A stretch of DNA of 64,000 nucleotides from Motiliproteus sp041586735. Its GTDB lineage: Bacteria > Pseudomonadota > Gammaproteobacteria > Pseudomonadales > Balneatricaceae. The notes beneath the pieces are model-generated. The model made no database searches, had not been told where the DNA came from, and saw only the letters and a program-made list of their open reading frames with translations. Positions 1-7,035 of this stretch are shown one piece after another. The stretch spans positions 163,675 through 227,674 of the forward strand of contig JBFGZQ010000004.1 of assembly GCA_041586735.1 (NCBI GenBank). Direction: 5' to 3'. The translations under genes and the position numbers were made by a program. Positions within the stretch are counted from its first letter, which is position 1, and each line of letters starts with the position of its first letter.

Positions 1-2436
1 GTCGAGCGTGACACCCTGATCGCTATACCCTTGTTTATCTTTATGGGCATCATGCTGCAGCGCTCCAAGATTGCCGAGGATCTGCTGGTGTCGATGGCAC
101 AGCTGTTTGGTCCGGTGCCTGGCGGATTAGGGATCTCTGTGGTCCTGGTGGGGGCGCTGTTAGCAGCAACGACCGGTATAGTGGGTGCCACGGTGATCGC
201 GATGGGGATGATCTCGCTGCCGGCGATGCTGCGGAACAACTATTCTAAATCGTTGGCCTGCGGCACTATCTGCGCTTCGGGAACCCTGGGGCAAATTATT
301 CCGCCCTCTATCGTGCTGATTATTCTAGCCGATCAGCTGTCCAGTGCGGCGGATCAGGCGAGCACCCTGCGCAAGACGTTGTATAAAGACAGCACGGGTG
401 AGTTTTCGATGCCCTCCACCCTCGATATCACCTCGGCCAGTGCCGGCGATATGTTTATGGGCGCGCTGATCCCCGGCTTTGTACTGGTGGGGCTTTATAT
501 TCTGTATATCTTGATCAGCGCCTGGTTAAAACCCCAGTCGGCACCTCCAGTGCCGTATGAGGGTAACTATGATCGTCACTTTGCGCGTAAGGTCGCCTTG
601 GCTCTGGCGCCTCCGCTGATCCTGATCTTTGTGGTTCTAGGGTCGATTATTCTGGGGGTGGCCACGGTCAACCAGGCGGGCTCTATCGGTGCGGTCGGAG
701 CGCTGATTATGGGCAGTTACCGGCTGACAGCGGGGCGTAAAGATAGCTACTATCCGGCGATCTTAGCGATAGGATCGACCCTGGTTCTGGCGTTAATACT
801 CGCTTTCAATGACCTGAATATTAAAAATATCCAAGACGGTGATCTGCTGCCGCTGCTCGCAGCTGGGATCGCCTGTACCACTCTGATGTTGGCCGTGCTC
901 TGGAGTGTCTGGCGTACTTACAAGATCGACGACACCCTCAACGGGGTGATGAAAGAAACGGTAAAAACCACCTCGATGGTGTTTATCATCCTCGTAGGTG
1001 CCGCCATGCTGACCACCGCGTTTCGCGGGTTTGGTGGTGAAACGCTGGTTAAAGAGTTTTTGACCGGCCTGCCGGGAGGATTCTGGGGCCAGTTTCTGGT
1101 GGTGATGCTGGTGATATTCTTGTTAGGTTTCTTCCTCGACTTTATCGAAATTGCCGTCGTGGTCGTGCCTATAGTTGCTCCTATTCTGCTGGCCAATCCT
1201 GAGGCCAATGTCACCGCGGTATGGCTGGGGGTGATGTTCGGTCTTAATATCCAAACTTCATTTTTGACGCCACCCTTTGGTTTCGCGTTGTTTTATCTGC
1301 GCGGTGTCGCTCCGGCCATCGTCAAGACCGTGCATATTTATCGCGGGGCGATCATGTTTATTGGCTTGCAGTTATTGGCGCTGCTGATCGCGGGTAGCTT
1401 CCCTTCGATGGTTAACTATCTGCCCAATCGTAGTTTTTTGACGTCTGACACTGCGCCACCGCCGATGAACCCCAGGCTGCAGTCCTGTATGGAGTCTTAC
1501 CTGTTTGATGTCTACGCCGACGAAGGGGATTTAATCCGTTCCAGTATTGCTAAGATGGCACGTTCCGATCTGAGTTATCTGCCGTCGAGCGTGCGTAAGG
1601 CTCTCGAGTCCAGCACCGAGAAGGCGCAGGCTACCTTCGCCCTAGTCGAGGATGTGCATGACAAACAGCGGGCCTTAAATGCATACGTAGAGGAGTATCG
1701 GCCACTGCATAGCCAGGTACGTGGGTTGCAGGCAGAGATGCGTGATATTGACCAGGATCTGCAACAGTCTCGGTTGTTACTGCGACGCCTGGGTGATAAC
1801 CCAGAGGCTAAGGCATCTCGGTTGGCTGATCTTCAGGTCGAAATTGATCGCTTAATGTCCGAGCGCGTGCTGCTGGAGCCGCAGATCCCCGCTAATTGGC
1901 AAGCCGATCATGCGCAGTATCTGACCCTGAAGAAGGCTGAAAAAGTGGCTCTTAACCGTTATCGCCGCAATGTGGATAGCGCCTATGAGCCCGTGCCCGA
2001 GTTGTTGCAAGTCTTGGCTCAGACTGAGGATCTGGCGGCGCTGGAGCCCGATATCCGAGCGCTAAAAACCCTTATTGGCAATCAGGGCAACGATGCCACC
2101 ATAGAGCAGATTGAAGCGGTGGCTCAGTCGCTAAATAGGGTGGCTGGTAGTGACAAGATTAACTCCCAGCTGTCGAAAGCGCGTCGAGCGTTGCGAGGAG
2201 CGCGAGCGGATGTGGACCAGGCCCAAGCGTTTGTTGACCAGGGTTTGGCTATTTTGGCGTCACAACTTGAATGGAGTCGCCTTGCTGCGGACCGCTTAAT
2301 GCCGGATCTGAGCGCCTATGATGCGGCGATCAAGCATTCCATCGGCTTGCGCTTACAGCCGCGCCTGACCTTGGATCAGGCGACCGAGGTCGCCAGTTGC
2401 CTGTCGTCGCATAAGGATATTTCGTTGAGCTTTTAG
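1..2436 (+). CDS. TRAP transporter large permease (DctM-type), 5' partial, with C-terminal coiled-coil extension
   Basis: The reading frame is open from base 1, so the start lies upstream of the window. The first visible residues (TLIAIPLFIFMG) and the later GTLGQIIPPSI segment are hallmarks of the DctM large permease, which moves organic acids across the inner membrane on a sodium gradient together with a DctQ subunit and a periplasmic DctP receptor. Many hydrophobic segments fill roughly the first 480 visible residues. After them comes a soluble tail of about 320 residues, rich in Gln, Leu, Arg, Asp and Ala with heptad-like spacing, which I read as coiled coil. DctM proteins are usually about 430 residues, so this tail is an addition. 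The small permease and binding protein are presumably upstream, outside the window. The family call is firm; the substrate is unknown. Confidence 0.9.
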   Translation, partial: VERDTLIAIPLFIFMGIMLQRSKIAEDLLVSMAQLFGPVPGGLGISVVLVGALLAATTGIVGATVIAMGMISLPAMLRNNYSKSLACGTICASGTLGQIIPPSIVLIILADQLSSAADQASTLRKTLYKDSTGEFSMPSTLDITSASAGDMFMGALIPGFVLVGLYILYILISAWLKPQSAPPVPYEGNYDRHFARKVALALAPPLILIFVVLGSIILGVATVNQAGSIGAVGALIMGSYRLTAGRKDSYYPAILAIGSTLVLALILAFNDLNIKNIQDGDLLPLLAAGIACTTLMLAVLWSVWRTYKIDDTLNGVMKETVKTTSMVFIILVGAAMLTTAFRGFGGETLVKEFLTGLPGGFWGQFLVVMLVIFLLGFFLDFIEIAVVVVPIVAPILLANPEANVTAVWLGVMFGLNIQTSFLTPPFGFALFYLRGVAPAIVKTVHIYRGAIMFIGLQLLALLIAGSFPSMVNYLPNRSFLTSDTAPPPMNPRLQSCMESYLFDVYADEGDLIRSSIAKMARSDLSYLPSSVRKALESSTEKAQATFALVEDVHDKQRALNAYVEEYRPLHSQVRGLQAEMRDIDQDLQQSRLLLRRLGDNPEAKASRLADLQVEIDRLMSERVLLEPQIPANWQADHAQYLTLKKAEKVALNRYRRNVDSAYEPVPELLQVLAQTEDLAALEPDIRALKTLIGNQGNDATIEQIEAVAQSLNRVAGSDKINSQLSKARRALRGARADVDQAQAFVDQGLAILASQLEWSRLAADRLMPDLSAYDAAIKHSIGLRLQPRLTLDQATEVASCLSSHKDISLSF

Positions 2437-2508
2437 TGGACCGCCGAGGCTGGCGCTGATGACCTCAGTGCTGGTCCAGTATTCTGGTTCGTTTCTCTGG
2501 CCTGTCTA

Positions 2509-3303
2509 TTACAGCGGGATAAAAATGCAGCGGTCTTGATCGGTGATCCGTCGAATCGGATGCCCATACAATCGGCTCAGCAGCGGTTCTGTCAATAAGC
2601 GTGCGGCGGGGCCCGCTTGCACCGATCCATCCTGGTACATTAGCAGCACAAAATCGCAAAAACGCGCGGCCAGGTTAAGATCGTGCAGGCTCATGATCAG
2701 CAGTTGCTGCTGTTGCCGGACCTGCTCACAGAGTCGCTGTAGTAGCCCGATCTGGTGGTGCAGGTCGAGATGGTTGCTGGGTTCATCCAGTAACCACAGC
2801 TGGGGTTGCTGGACCAGCAAGCTGGCAATTTTTAGGCGCTGGCGCTCGCCGCCGGACAGCCGCTGCTGATCACGATCGCCGAACTCGGCTAATCCGACCT
2901 GCAGCAGAGCCTGTTCGGCATGCGCTATATCCGCTGCGGTTTCCCACTGCCAGGGTGACAAGTGAGGATAGCGGCCCTGGAGAACGACCTCGCGTACGCT
3001 GGCGGGAAAAGCGGGCGCGGCCTCTTGCAGCAACACCCCGATCTGGCGCGCCCGGGTTTTACTATCGAGTCCCACCAGGGGTTGGCCATCGATCCAGATC
3101 TGCCCCTGCTGTGCGGGCCTCAGGCCTGCCAGGGTATGCAGCAGCGTGGTCTTGCCGGTGCCATTCGCCCCTAACACGCCCCAGATCTGTCCGGCTTCGA
3201 AGGATTGCTCCAGCCCTCGACAGAACCAGCGCTCACCGATGCCGATCCCCAGCTGTTCGGCTCGCAGTTTGATAGGATGGCGTTTTTTACTATGAACAGT
3301 CAT
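2509..3303 (-). CDS. btuD: ABC transporter ATP-binding protein, cobalamin/iron-chelate type (BtuD-like)
   Basis: 264 residues. The Walker A motif GANGTGKTT is at 45-53, the signature LSGGERQR at 149-156 and Walker B LWLLDEP at 169-175, followed by the D-loop (SNHLDL) and a switch His (MSLHDLN). This is the cytoplasmic ATPase of a type II importer. Its start ATG overlaps the stop of the permease gene by one base (TGATG), so translation is coupled, and it is the last gene of a btuF-btuC-btuD transcription unit. BtuD and FecE/HmuV ATPases cannot be told apart by motif alone; I assign vitamin B12 because the adjacent binding protein looks like BtuF. Confidence 0.85.
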   Translation of the reverse strand: MTVHSKKRHPIKLRAEQLGIGIGERWFCRGLEQSFEAGQIWGVLGANGTGKTTLLHTLAGLRPAQQGQIWIDGQPLVGLDSKTRARQIGVLLQEAAPAFPASVREVVLQGRYPHLSPWQWETAADIAHAEQALLQVGLAEFGDRDQQRLSGGERQRLKIASLLVQQPQLWLLDEPSNHLDLHHQIGLLQRLCEQVRQQQQLLIMSLHDLNLAARFCDFVLLMYQDGSVQAGPAARLLTEPLLSRLYGHPIRRITDQDRCIFIPL

Positions 3304-4316
3304 CAGTGGCTGTCCCGGTTATCACGATTGAGCAGGATCAAAAACAGCGGCACACCCAGCAACGCGGTGATCACCCCAACCGGTAGCTGTTGGGGCGCGA
3401 TCAGCGTGCGTGCCAGAGTATCCGCCAGCAGTAACAACACCGCACCACTGATGACCGAGCAGGGCAGCAACCAGCGGTGATCCGAACCTATAACGATGCG
3501 CACCAGATGCGGCACCACCAGCCCCAGAAAACCGATGCTGCCCGCCTGAGTGACTGCCGAGGCAGTTAGTAGAGAGGTCAGCAGGTACAGACTGATCTGC
3601 AATGGCCGCGGATTGACTCCCAGCGCCCGGGCCTGCAGCTCACCGCGTACCAGTATATTTAACGGCCGGGCCGCCGCCATGCTGATCAGCAGCCCCAGTC
3701 CCAACCACAAGCTGTTCCACCCCGGGTAGCCGCTATGGCTGAAATCGCCCATCAACCAGAACAACATGCCCTTGAGCTCGGCGCCATCACTGACGGCCAT
3801 TAAAAAACTGACCATCGCCCCCCAGCCTGACGCGATCACAATACCGGTCAGCAGCAACCGCCCCGAGGACCAGCGGCCGCTGCGTTGCACTAAGCCGAAT
3901 ACCAGCAGCATATTCAGCAGCGCACCGAGCAGCGCCGAACCCGACACCCAGAAACCGCCTAAGCCAAACATGATTGCTAATAGTGCGGCGACCGAGGCAC
4001 CGCCTGACACTCCCAGCACATAGGGATCGGCCAGCGGATTACGCAACAGCGCTTGCATCAAGCAGCCGGCTAGGGCCAGTTGGCCGCCCACCACCATCGC
4101 ACTCAGCGCACGCGGCAGGCGTAACTCCATCACTACCGAGCGTTCGATCGATGGCTCCTGTTGGGTCAGTAGCGACCAGAGTGTCTGCCATGGGATAGAG
4201 AAGCTGCCGACCCCCAGGCTGACCAAAAAACTGCCCAGCCCCAGTGCTAATAGCAACAGTGCGAACAGTTTGACCCGCAGCGGTATTGATAAAGAGGGCG
4301 ATAAAGAGGGCGACAT
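3303..4316 (-). CDS. btuC: ABC transporter permease, FecCD/BtuC family
   Basis: 337 residues, almost entirely hydrophobic, with about nine or ten membrane segments as expected for the FecCD family. The conserved stretches GGxLALAGCLMQALLRNPLADPY and GFLGLVVPHLVR are the family's coupling and core signatures. It forms the inner-membrane channel of the importer with the neighbouring ATPase and binding protein. The N-terminus contains a duplicated SPSL encoded by a perfect 12-bp tandem repeat (4288-4311), so the exact start and N-terminal length may vary between strains. Fifteen bases separate it from the upstream btuF stop. Confidence 0.88.
   Translation of the reverse strand: MSPSLSPSLSIPLRVKLFALLLLALGLGSFLVSLGVGSFSIPWQTLWSLLTQQEPSIERSVVMELRLPRALSAMVVGGQLALAGCLMQALLRNPLADPYVLGVSGGASVAALLAIMFGLGGFWVSGSALLGALLNMLLVFGLVQRSGRWSSGRLLLTGIVIASGWGAMVSFLMAVSDGAELKGMLFWLMGDFSHSGYPGWNSLWLGLGLLISMAAARPLNILVRGELQARALGVNPRPLQISLYLLTSLLTASAVTQAGSIGFLGLVVPHLVRIVIGSDHRWLLPCSVISGAVLLLLADTLARTLIAPQQLPVGVITALLGVPLFLILLNRDNRDSH
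4288..4311. repeat. 12-bp perfect tandem duplication in the btuC start region
   Basis: GATAAAGAGGGC occurs twice head to tail (4288-4299 and 4300-4311). On the coding strand it encodes a repeated SPSL motif just after the start codon. It is one of several short tandem duplications in this window. Confidence 0.9.
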
Positions 4317-4331
4317 AGCGACTCTATGACC

Positions 4332-5228
4332 TCATAGCTGCGGTTGCAGGACCGCGCACACTTGGCGGATCCCTTCGACGACGCGCAGGGTGGGACGTAC
4401 CAAGACATCCTGATTAAGGGCATAGAGACGAGCCGTACTGACCGCTTGTAGAGAGCGCCAACGTTGCCAGTCATCCAGCCAGGCGCGATTGCTCTCACCG
4501 ACGATCAGCACCTCGGGATCGGCTTTGAGTACCGCTTCCAGGTCGATGGCTGACGCCAGCCGTGGCAGATCGACAAACAGGTTACGCCCGCCACATACTT
4601 GCAGGATCTGATTGAACAGATGATCGCCGTTAAAGGTCATCAGCGGCTCCTTCCAGACCTGATAAAAAACCGACACCGCGGCAGAGTCTTGATAGCGGGT
4701 CTGCAGCTGTTCAATACTGCTCATAAAGCCTAGCGCGGCAGCGTGTGACACTTCAGAGCTACCAGTGAGCGTACCTATACGCTCTAGATTGGCGGCGATA
4801 TCGGCGAAGGTGCGTGGCTCGGTCAAGTAGACTGGGATCCCTAGTTTCACTACCTGAGCCAGCGCCGTCTGAGGATTACCTGATTTCCAACCGACGATCA
4901 GATCGGGTTTGAGGGCTAGAATCTGCTCCAGGTCCAAGCGGTCATAACTGCCGACCAGCGGGATGTCGATGGCAGCGGCGGGGTAATCACTATAGCTGAC
5001 TACACCGACAATCTTGTCACCGGCACCGGCACTGAATAACAGTTCGGTAATATGCGGGGCCAGGCTGATGATCCGCTGTGCAGGTTGTGCCAGGGTAACG
5101 GTGGTTCCTGCATCATCGACCATCTGGATCGCAGCGGTGGCTAATGCCGGCTGGAAGGCGCCGAGCACTGACAGGAGTAGCGTCAGTCGAACACAAACGC
5201 ACCACGACAGTGAGATAGAACGATCCAT
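4332..5228 (-). CDS. btuF: Cobalamin-binding periplasmic protein (BtuF-like)
   Basis: 298 residues. A signal peptide runs to about residue 32 (hydrophobic core LTLLLSVLGAF, cleavage after ATA). The mature part is a class III (TroA-like) binding protein. The motif GVVSYSDYPAAA at about 74-86 closely resembles the GVSSYSDYP segment of E. coli BtuF, and ALKPDLIVGW is the family's inter-lobe segment. It would deliver vitamin B12, or a related corrinoid, to the BtuCD complex in the inner membrane. It is first in the operon. I looked upstream (5229-5546) for a cobalamin riboswitch and saw no B12 box. A haem or siderophore ligand is possible but less likely given the SYSDYP motif. Confidence 0.85.
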   Translation of the reverse strand: MDRSISLSWCVCVRLTLLLSVLGAFQPALATAAIQMVDDAGTTVTLAQPAQRIISLAPHITELLFSAGAGDKIVGVVSYSDYPAAAIDIPLVGSYDRLDLEQILALKPDLIVGWKSGNPQTALAQVVKLGIPVYLTEPRTFADIAANLERIGTLTGSSEVSHAAALGFMSSIEQLQTRYQDSAAVSVFYQVWKEPLMTFNGDHLFNQILQVCGGRNLFVDLPRLASAIDLEAVLKADPEVLIVGESNRAWLDDWQRWRSLQAVSTARLYALNQDVLVRPTLRVVEGIRQVCAVLQPQL

Positions 5229-5546
5229 GAGGAGATTCCGGCGATATTTGATGGCTCGAAATCATACGCGTTAACGTGATTTTTCAGAAGCCCTGATCCG
5301 CCCCAATAAATCATGGGGTGGCAAACGGCCCATAGGCTATACAGTGTTTATGTTCATCGCTGTGAAGGGATTACCGGTCAGAGATTGCAGCGGTGCATAT
5401 GCCGATAGGACGGAAAGATTTACAAAAAACCTGTCAAGAGTGTTCAGGGTTTTTTTGAGCTGAATATCCTATCCTATGTGTACCCATGCTGCGCTCGATT
5501 CAACAGCCTGCTACTCCCTCGCAGGCTCAAGACAGGATGAAACAAC
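5229..5546. other. Divergent intergenic region between btuF and the ClpP-like lipoprotein gene
   Basis: 318 nt without a supported gene. It holds the upstream regions of two divergent genes, a terminator-like stem with A/T tracts on both sides (5424-5456) and a small hairpin with 7-bp arms AGCCTGC/GCAGGCT (5505-5511 and 5521-5527), which would fall in the leader of the downstream gene. No cobalamin riboswitch was recognised on either strand. Confidence 0.6.
5424..5456. terminator. Terminator-like bidirectional stem-loop
   Basis: An A-tract plus CCTG pairs, with one bulge, with CAGGG followed by a T-tract across an 11-12 base loop. The stem is short. Because neither flanking gene is transcribed into it, its meaning is unclear; it could end a leader transcript. 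Confidence 0.3.
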
Positions 5547-6185
5547 ATGCTAAAGATAAAAAATATAGGGCTATGGCTACTACCCCTCACCCTGATGGGA
5601 TGCGCCGCCGATAAAAGCAATAACTATAATGCTCTGTTCAACAGCCTAATCAACGCCGGAGTCATCCGTTGGGATTTTGAAAATACCGACCTGCTGCTCA
5701 GTCAGCGCCGCATCCTGATAACCTCCAGAATCAATGAGCTCACCTCAAAGGAGGTGATCAGTAAGCTGATATTTCTCAATCAGAAGGATCCTCTGGCCCC
5801 TATTGAACTCTACATCAGGACTACTGGGGGCTGGCTGAACGACGCCTTCTCGATCGTTGATATCATGCGCAGCATTAGCGCCCCGGTGAATGTTCATGCC
5901 CTGGGTATCTGCCAGTCCGCAGGTACCGTTGTTCTTATCGGTGCTACTGGGCGGCGCATTGCTTACCCTAACTCCAACATTGTGCCCCACTTCAACCGTG
6001 ACGAAGAAGTAGAGCCTTATTCACAAGAGAAGCTAAACCGCCAGCGCTTCGAACGCCTATGGCGGGAACGCACAACGATCCCTGAGGAGTGGTACCCTCT
6101 GACAGGTGATCGTCTCTACAATCTAACCGCTCAACAAGCGCTGGAGTTTGGTATCGTCGATGACATTTTAATACCACCACAATAA
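5547..6185 (+). CDS. ClpP-like serine protease with lipoprotein signal
   Basis: 212 residues. The N-terminus is a lipoprotein signal with lipobox LMGC (Cys19), so the protein should be lipid-anchored outside the cytoplasm. Residues 50-209 look like the ClpP/crotonase fold: Ser124 in GICQSAGT, His148 in NIVPHF and Asp188 in TGDRLY sit where ClpP has its catalytic triad, and TAQQALEFGIVDDIL matches the ClpP C-terminal helix. Classical ClpP is a cytoplasmic barrel working with ClpX/ClpA and has no lipobox, so an exported version must act without those unfoldases. An AGGA about nine bases upstream supports the ATG start. The gene lies 850 nt before the repeat-protein operon on the same strand, which suggests a shared role but does not prove it. 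The substrate is unknown. Confidence 0.75.
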   Translation: MLKIKNIGLWLLPLTLMGCAADKSNNYNALFNSLINAGVIRWDFENTDLLLSQRRILITSRINELTSKEVISKLIFLNQKDPLAPIELYIRTTGGWLNDAFSIVDIMRSISAPVNVHALGICQSAGTVVLIGATGRRIAYPNSNIVPHFNRDEEVEPYSQEKLNRQRFERLWRERTTIPEEWYPLTGDRLYNLTAQQALEFGIVDDILIPPQ

Positions 6186-6370
6186 AAATTCAGACCACCG
6201 CCACAAACATCACGCGAGCCAGGCACAAAATCAAGAACGCGCGGCTTAGTCCGTTTTGACGTCGCTTTGCGCTCAGTATCGAGTACATTTTATTGCTGCA
6301 CCCCACTAGGGGTTAAAAGGCGAGCGTTCTGATATGAGTACCCACCTTAATTGATATAAAAATATATTGT

Positions 6371-6386
6371 ATTCAACACGTTGAAT
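6371..6386. promoter_or_regulatory. Palindromic candidate operator with extra half site
   Basis: ATTCAAC-AC-GTTGAAT is a 7+7 bp palindrome. A further GTTCAAC lies at 6393-6399, about one helical turn away from the matching arm. This looks like a dimeric regulator site with an accessory half site. The regulator is unknown. Confidence 0.4.
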
Positions 6387-6543
6387 AGTTACGTTCAACC
6401 CCGCCTATCTTGCTGTGGCAGCCACAAAGATCATGCATAGAGTCCTCGTCTCGTCAAGGTGTGATTCACAGTCTTGTTACATTGTTGTTCTTTATATAAA
6501 AGAATAGTCAATAACACCCATTGTAAGTATCGATAGAAGAGCC

Positions 6544-6612
6544 AAAGTTTCAACTATGGAACTTGTTGATATGTATTTTTATTTTTAAATACAATGATAT
6601 AGTTGAAACTTT
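6544..6612. repeat. 14-bp perfect inverted repeat with nested inner stem
   Basis: AAAGTTTCAACTAT (6544-6557) is repeated exactly inverted at 6599-6612. Inside it GTATTT (6573-6578) pairs with AAATAC (6587-6592). The 69-nt element could fold as a two-part hairpin, be the remnant of a miniature inverted-repeat element, or be an operator pair. No flanking target-site duplication is evident. Confidence 0.6.
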
Positions 6613-7035
6613 AAAAGATAGCTTAAAACTTGTACCAATTATGAAACAGGAGCGTTTTGTTGATATCCGCCAGTCACTTATAACTAAGCATCGTATTTAA
6701 TCTGGTTGAGTAACATCTCTAGGATAAAGTAAAAAGAAAACCTCTTGTTGTTTTACCTTTTTCATCCCGCTTGCGTAGAACATAAATTTCATTAGATACA
6801 AATAATATCAATGATCTAGGGTTGACCCGTAATAGCAACCAACTCCTCATTAAAACGCCTTAAACCAAGAATTAAACGTCAGGTAGAGATCCAGACAACG
6901 CGGTTGTGAAATCGTGGCCTAAGAGTTGCTTGTTCATTCTCGACAAGTAAAAACCGATTTGTAAGCACAGTATGCAGTACCCATTTTTATTGGTTCGTAC
7001 TTGTAATTTATCTGTATACACAAGGAGATTTAACC

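Larger units (their letters stand above)
6186..7035. other. Long AT-rich spacer upstream of the repeat-protein operon
   Basis: 850 nt with no supported open frame and an AT content visibly above that of the flanking genes. It contains a 16-base palindrome (6371-6386) with an extra half site at 6393-6399, a long perfect inverted repeat (6544-6612), and the leader of the downstream gene, where AAGGAGA precedes the ATG at 7036. Such a large non-coding upstream region is typical of heavily regulated biofilm-matrix operons; it could also hold a small RNA. No sigma-54 or clear sigma-70 promoter could be assigned with confidence. Confidence 0.6.

Noticed and set aside
918..1214. 98-codon minus frame inside the TRAP permease
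   Set aside because: Shadow of the coding strand; the permease motifs cover this segment.
5229..5546. Cobalamin riboswitch upstream of btuF
   Set aside because: I read the minus strand for the B12 box and the GCCACTG-type conserved core and found neither.
6544..6612. Insertion sequence end
   Set aside because: No transposase gene and no target-site duplication around the inverted repeat.
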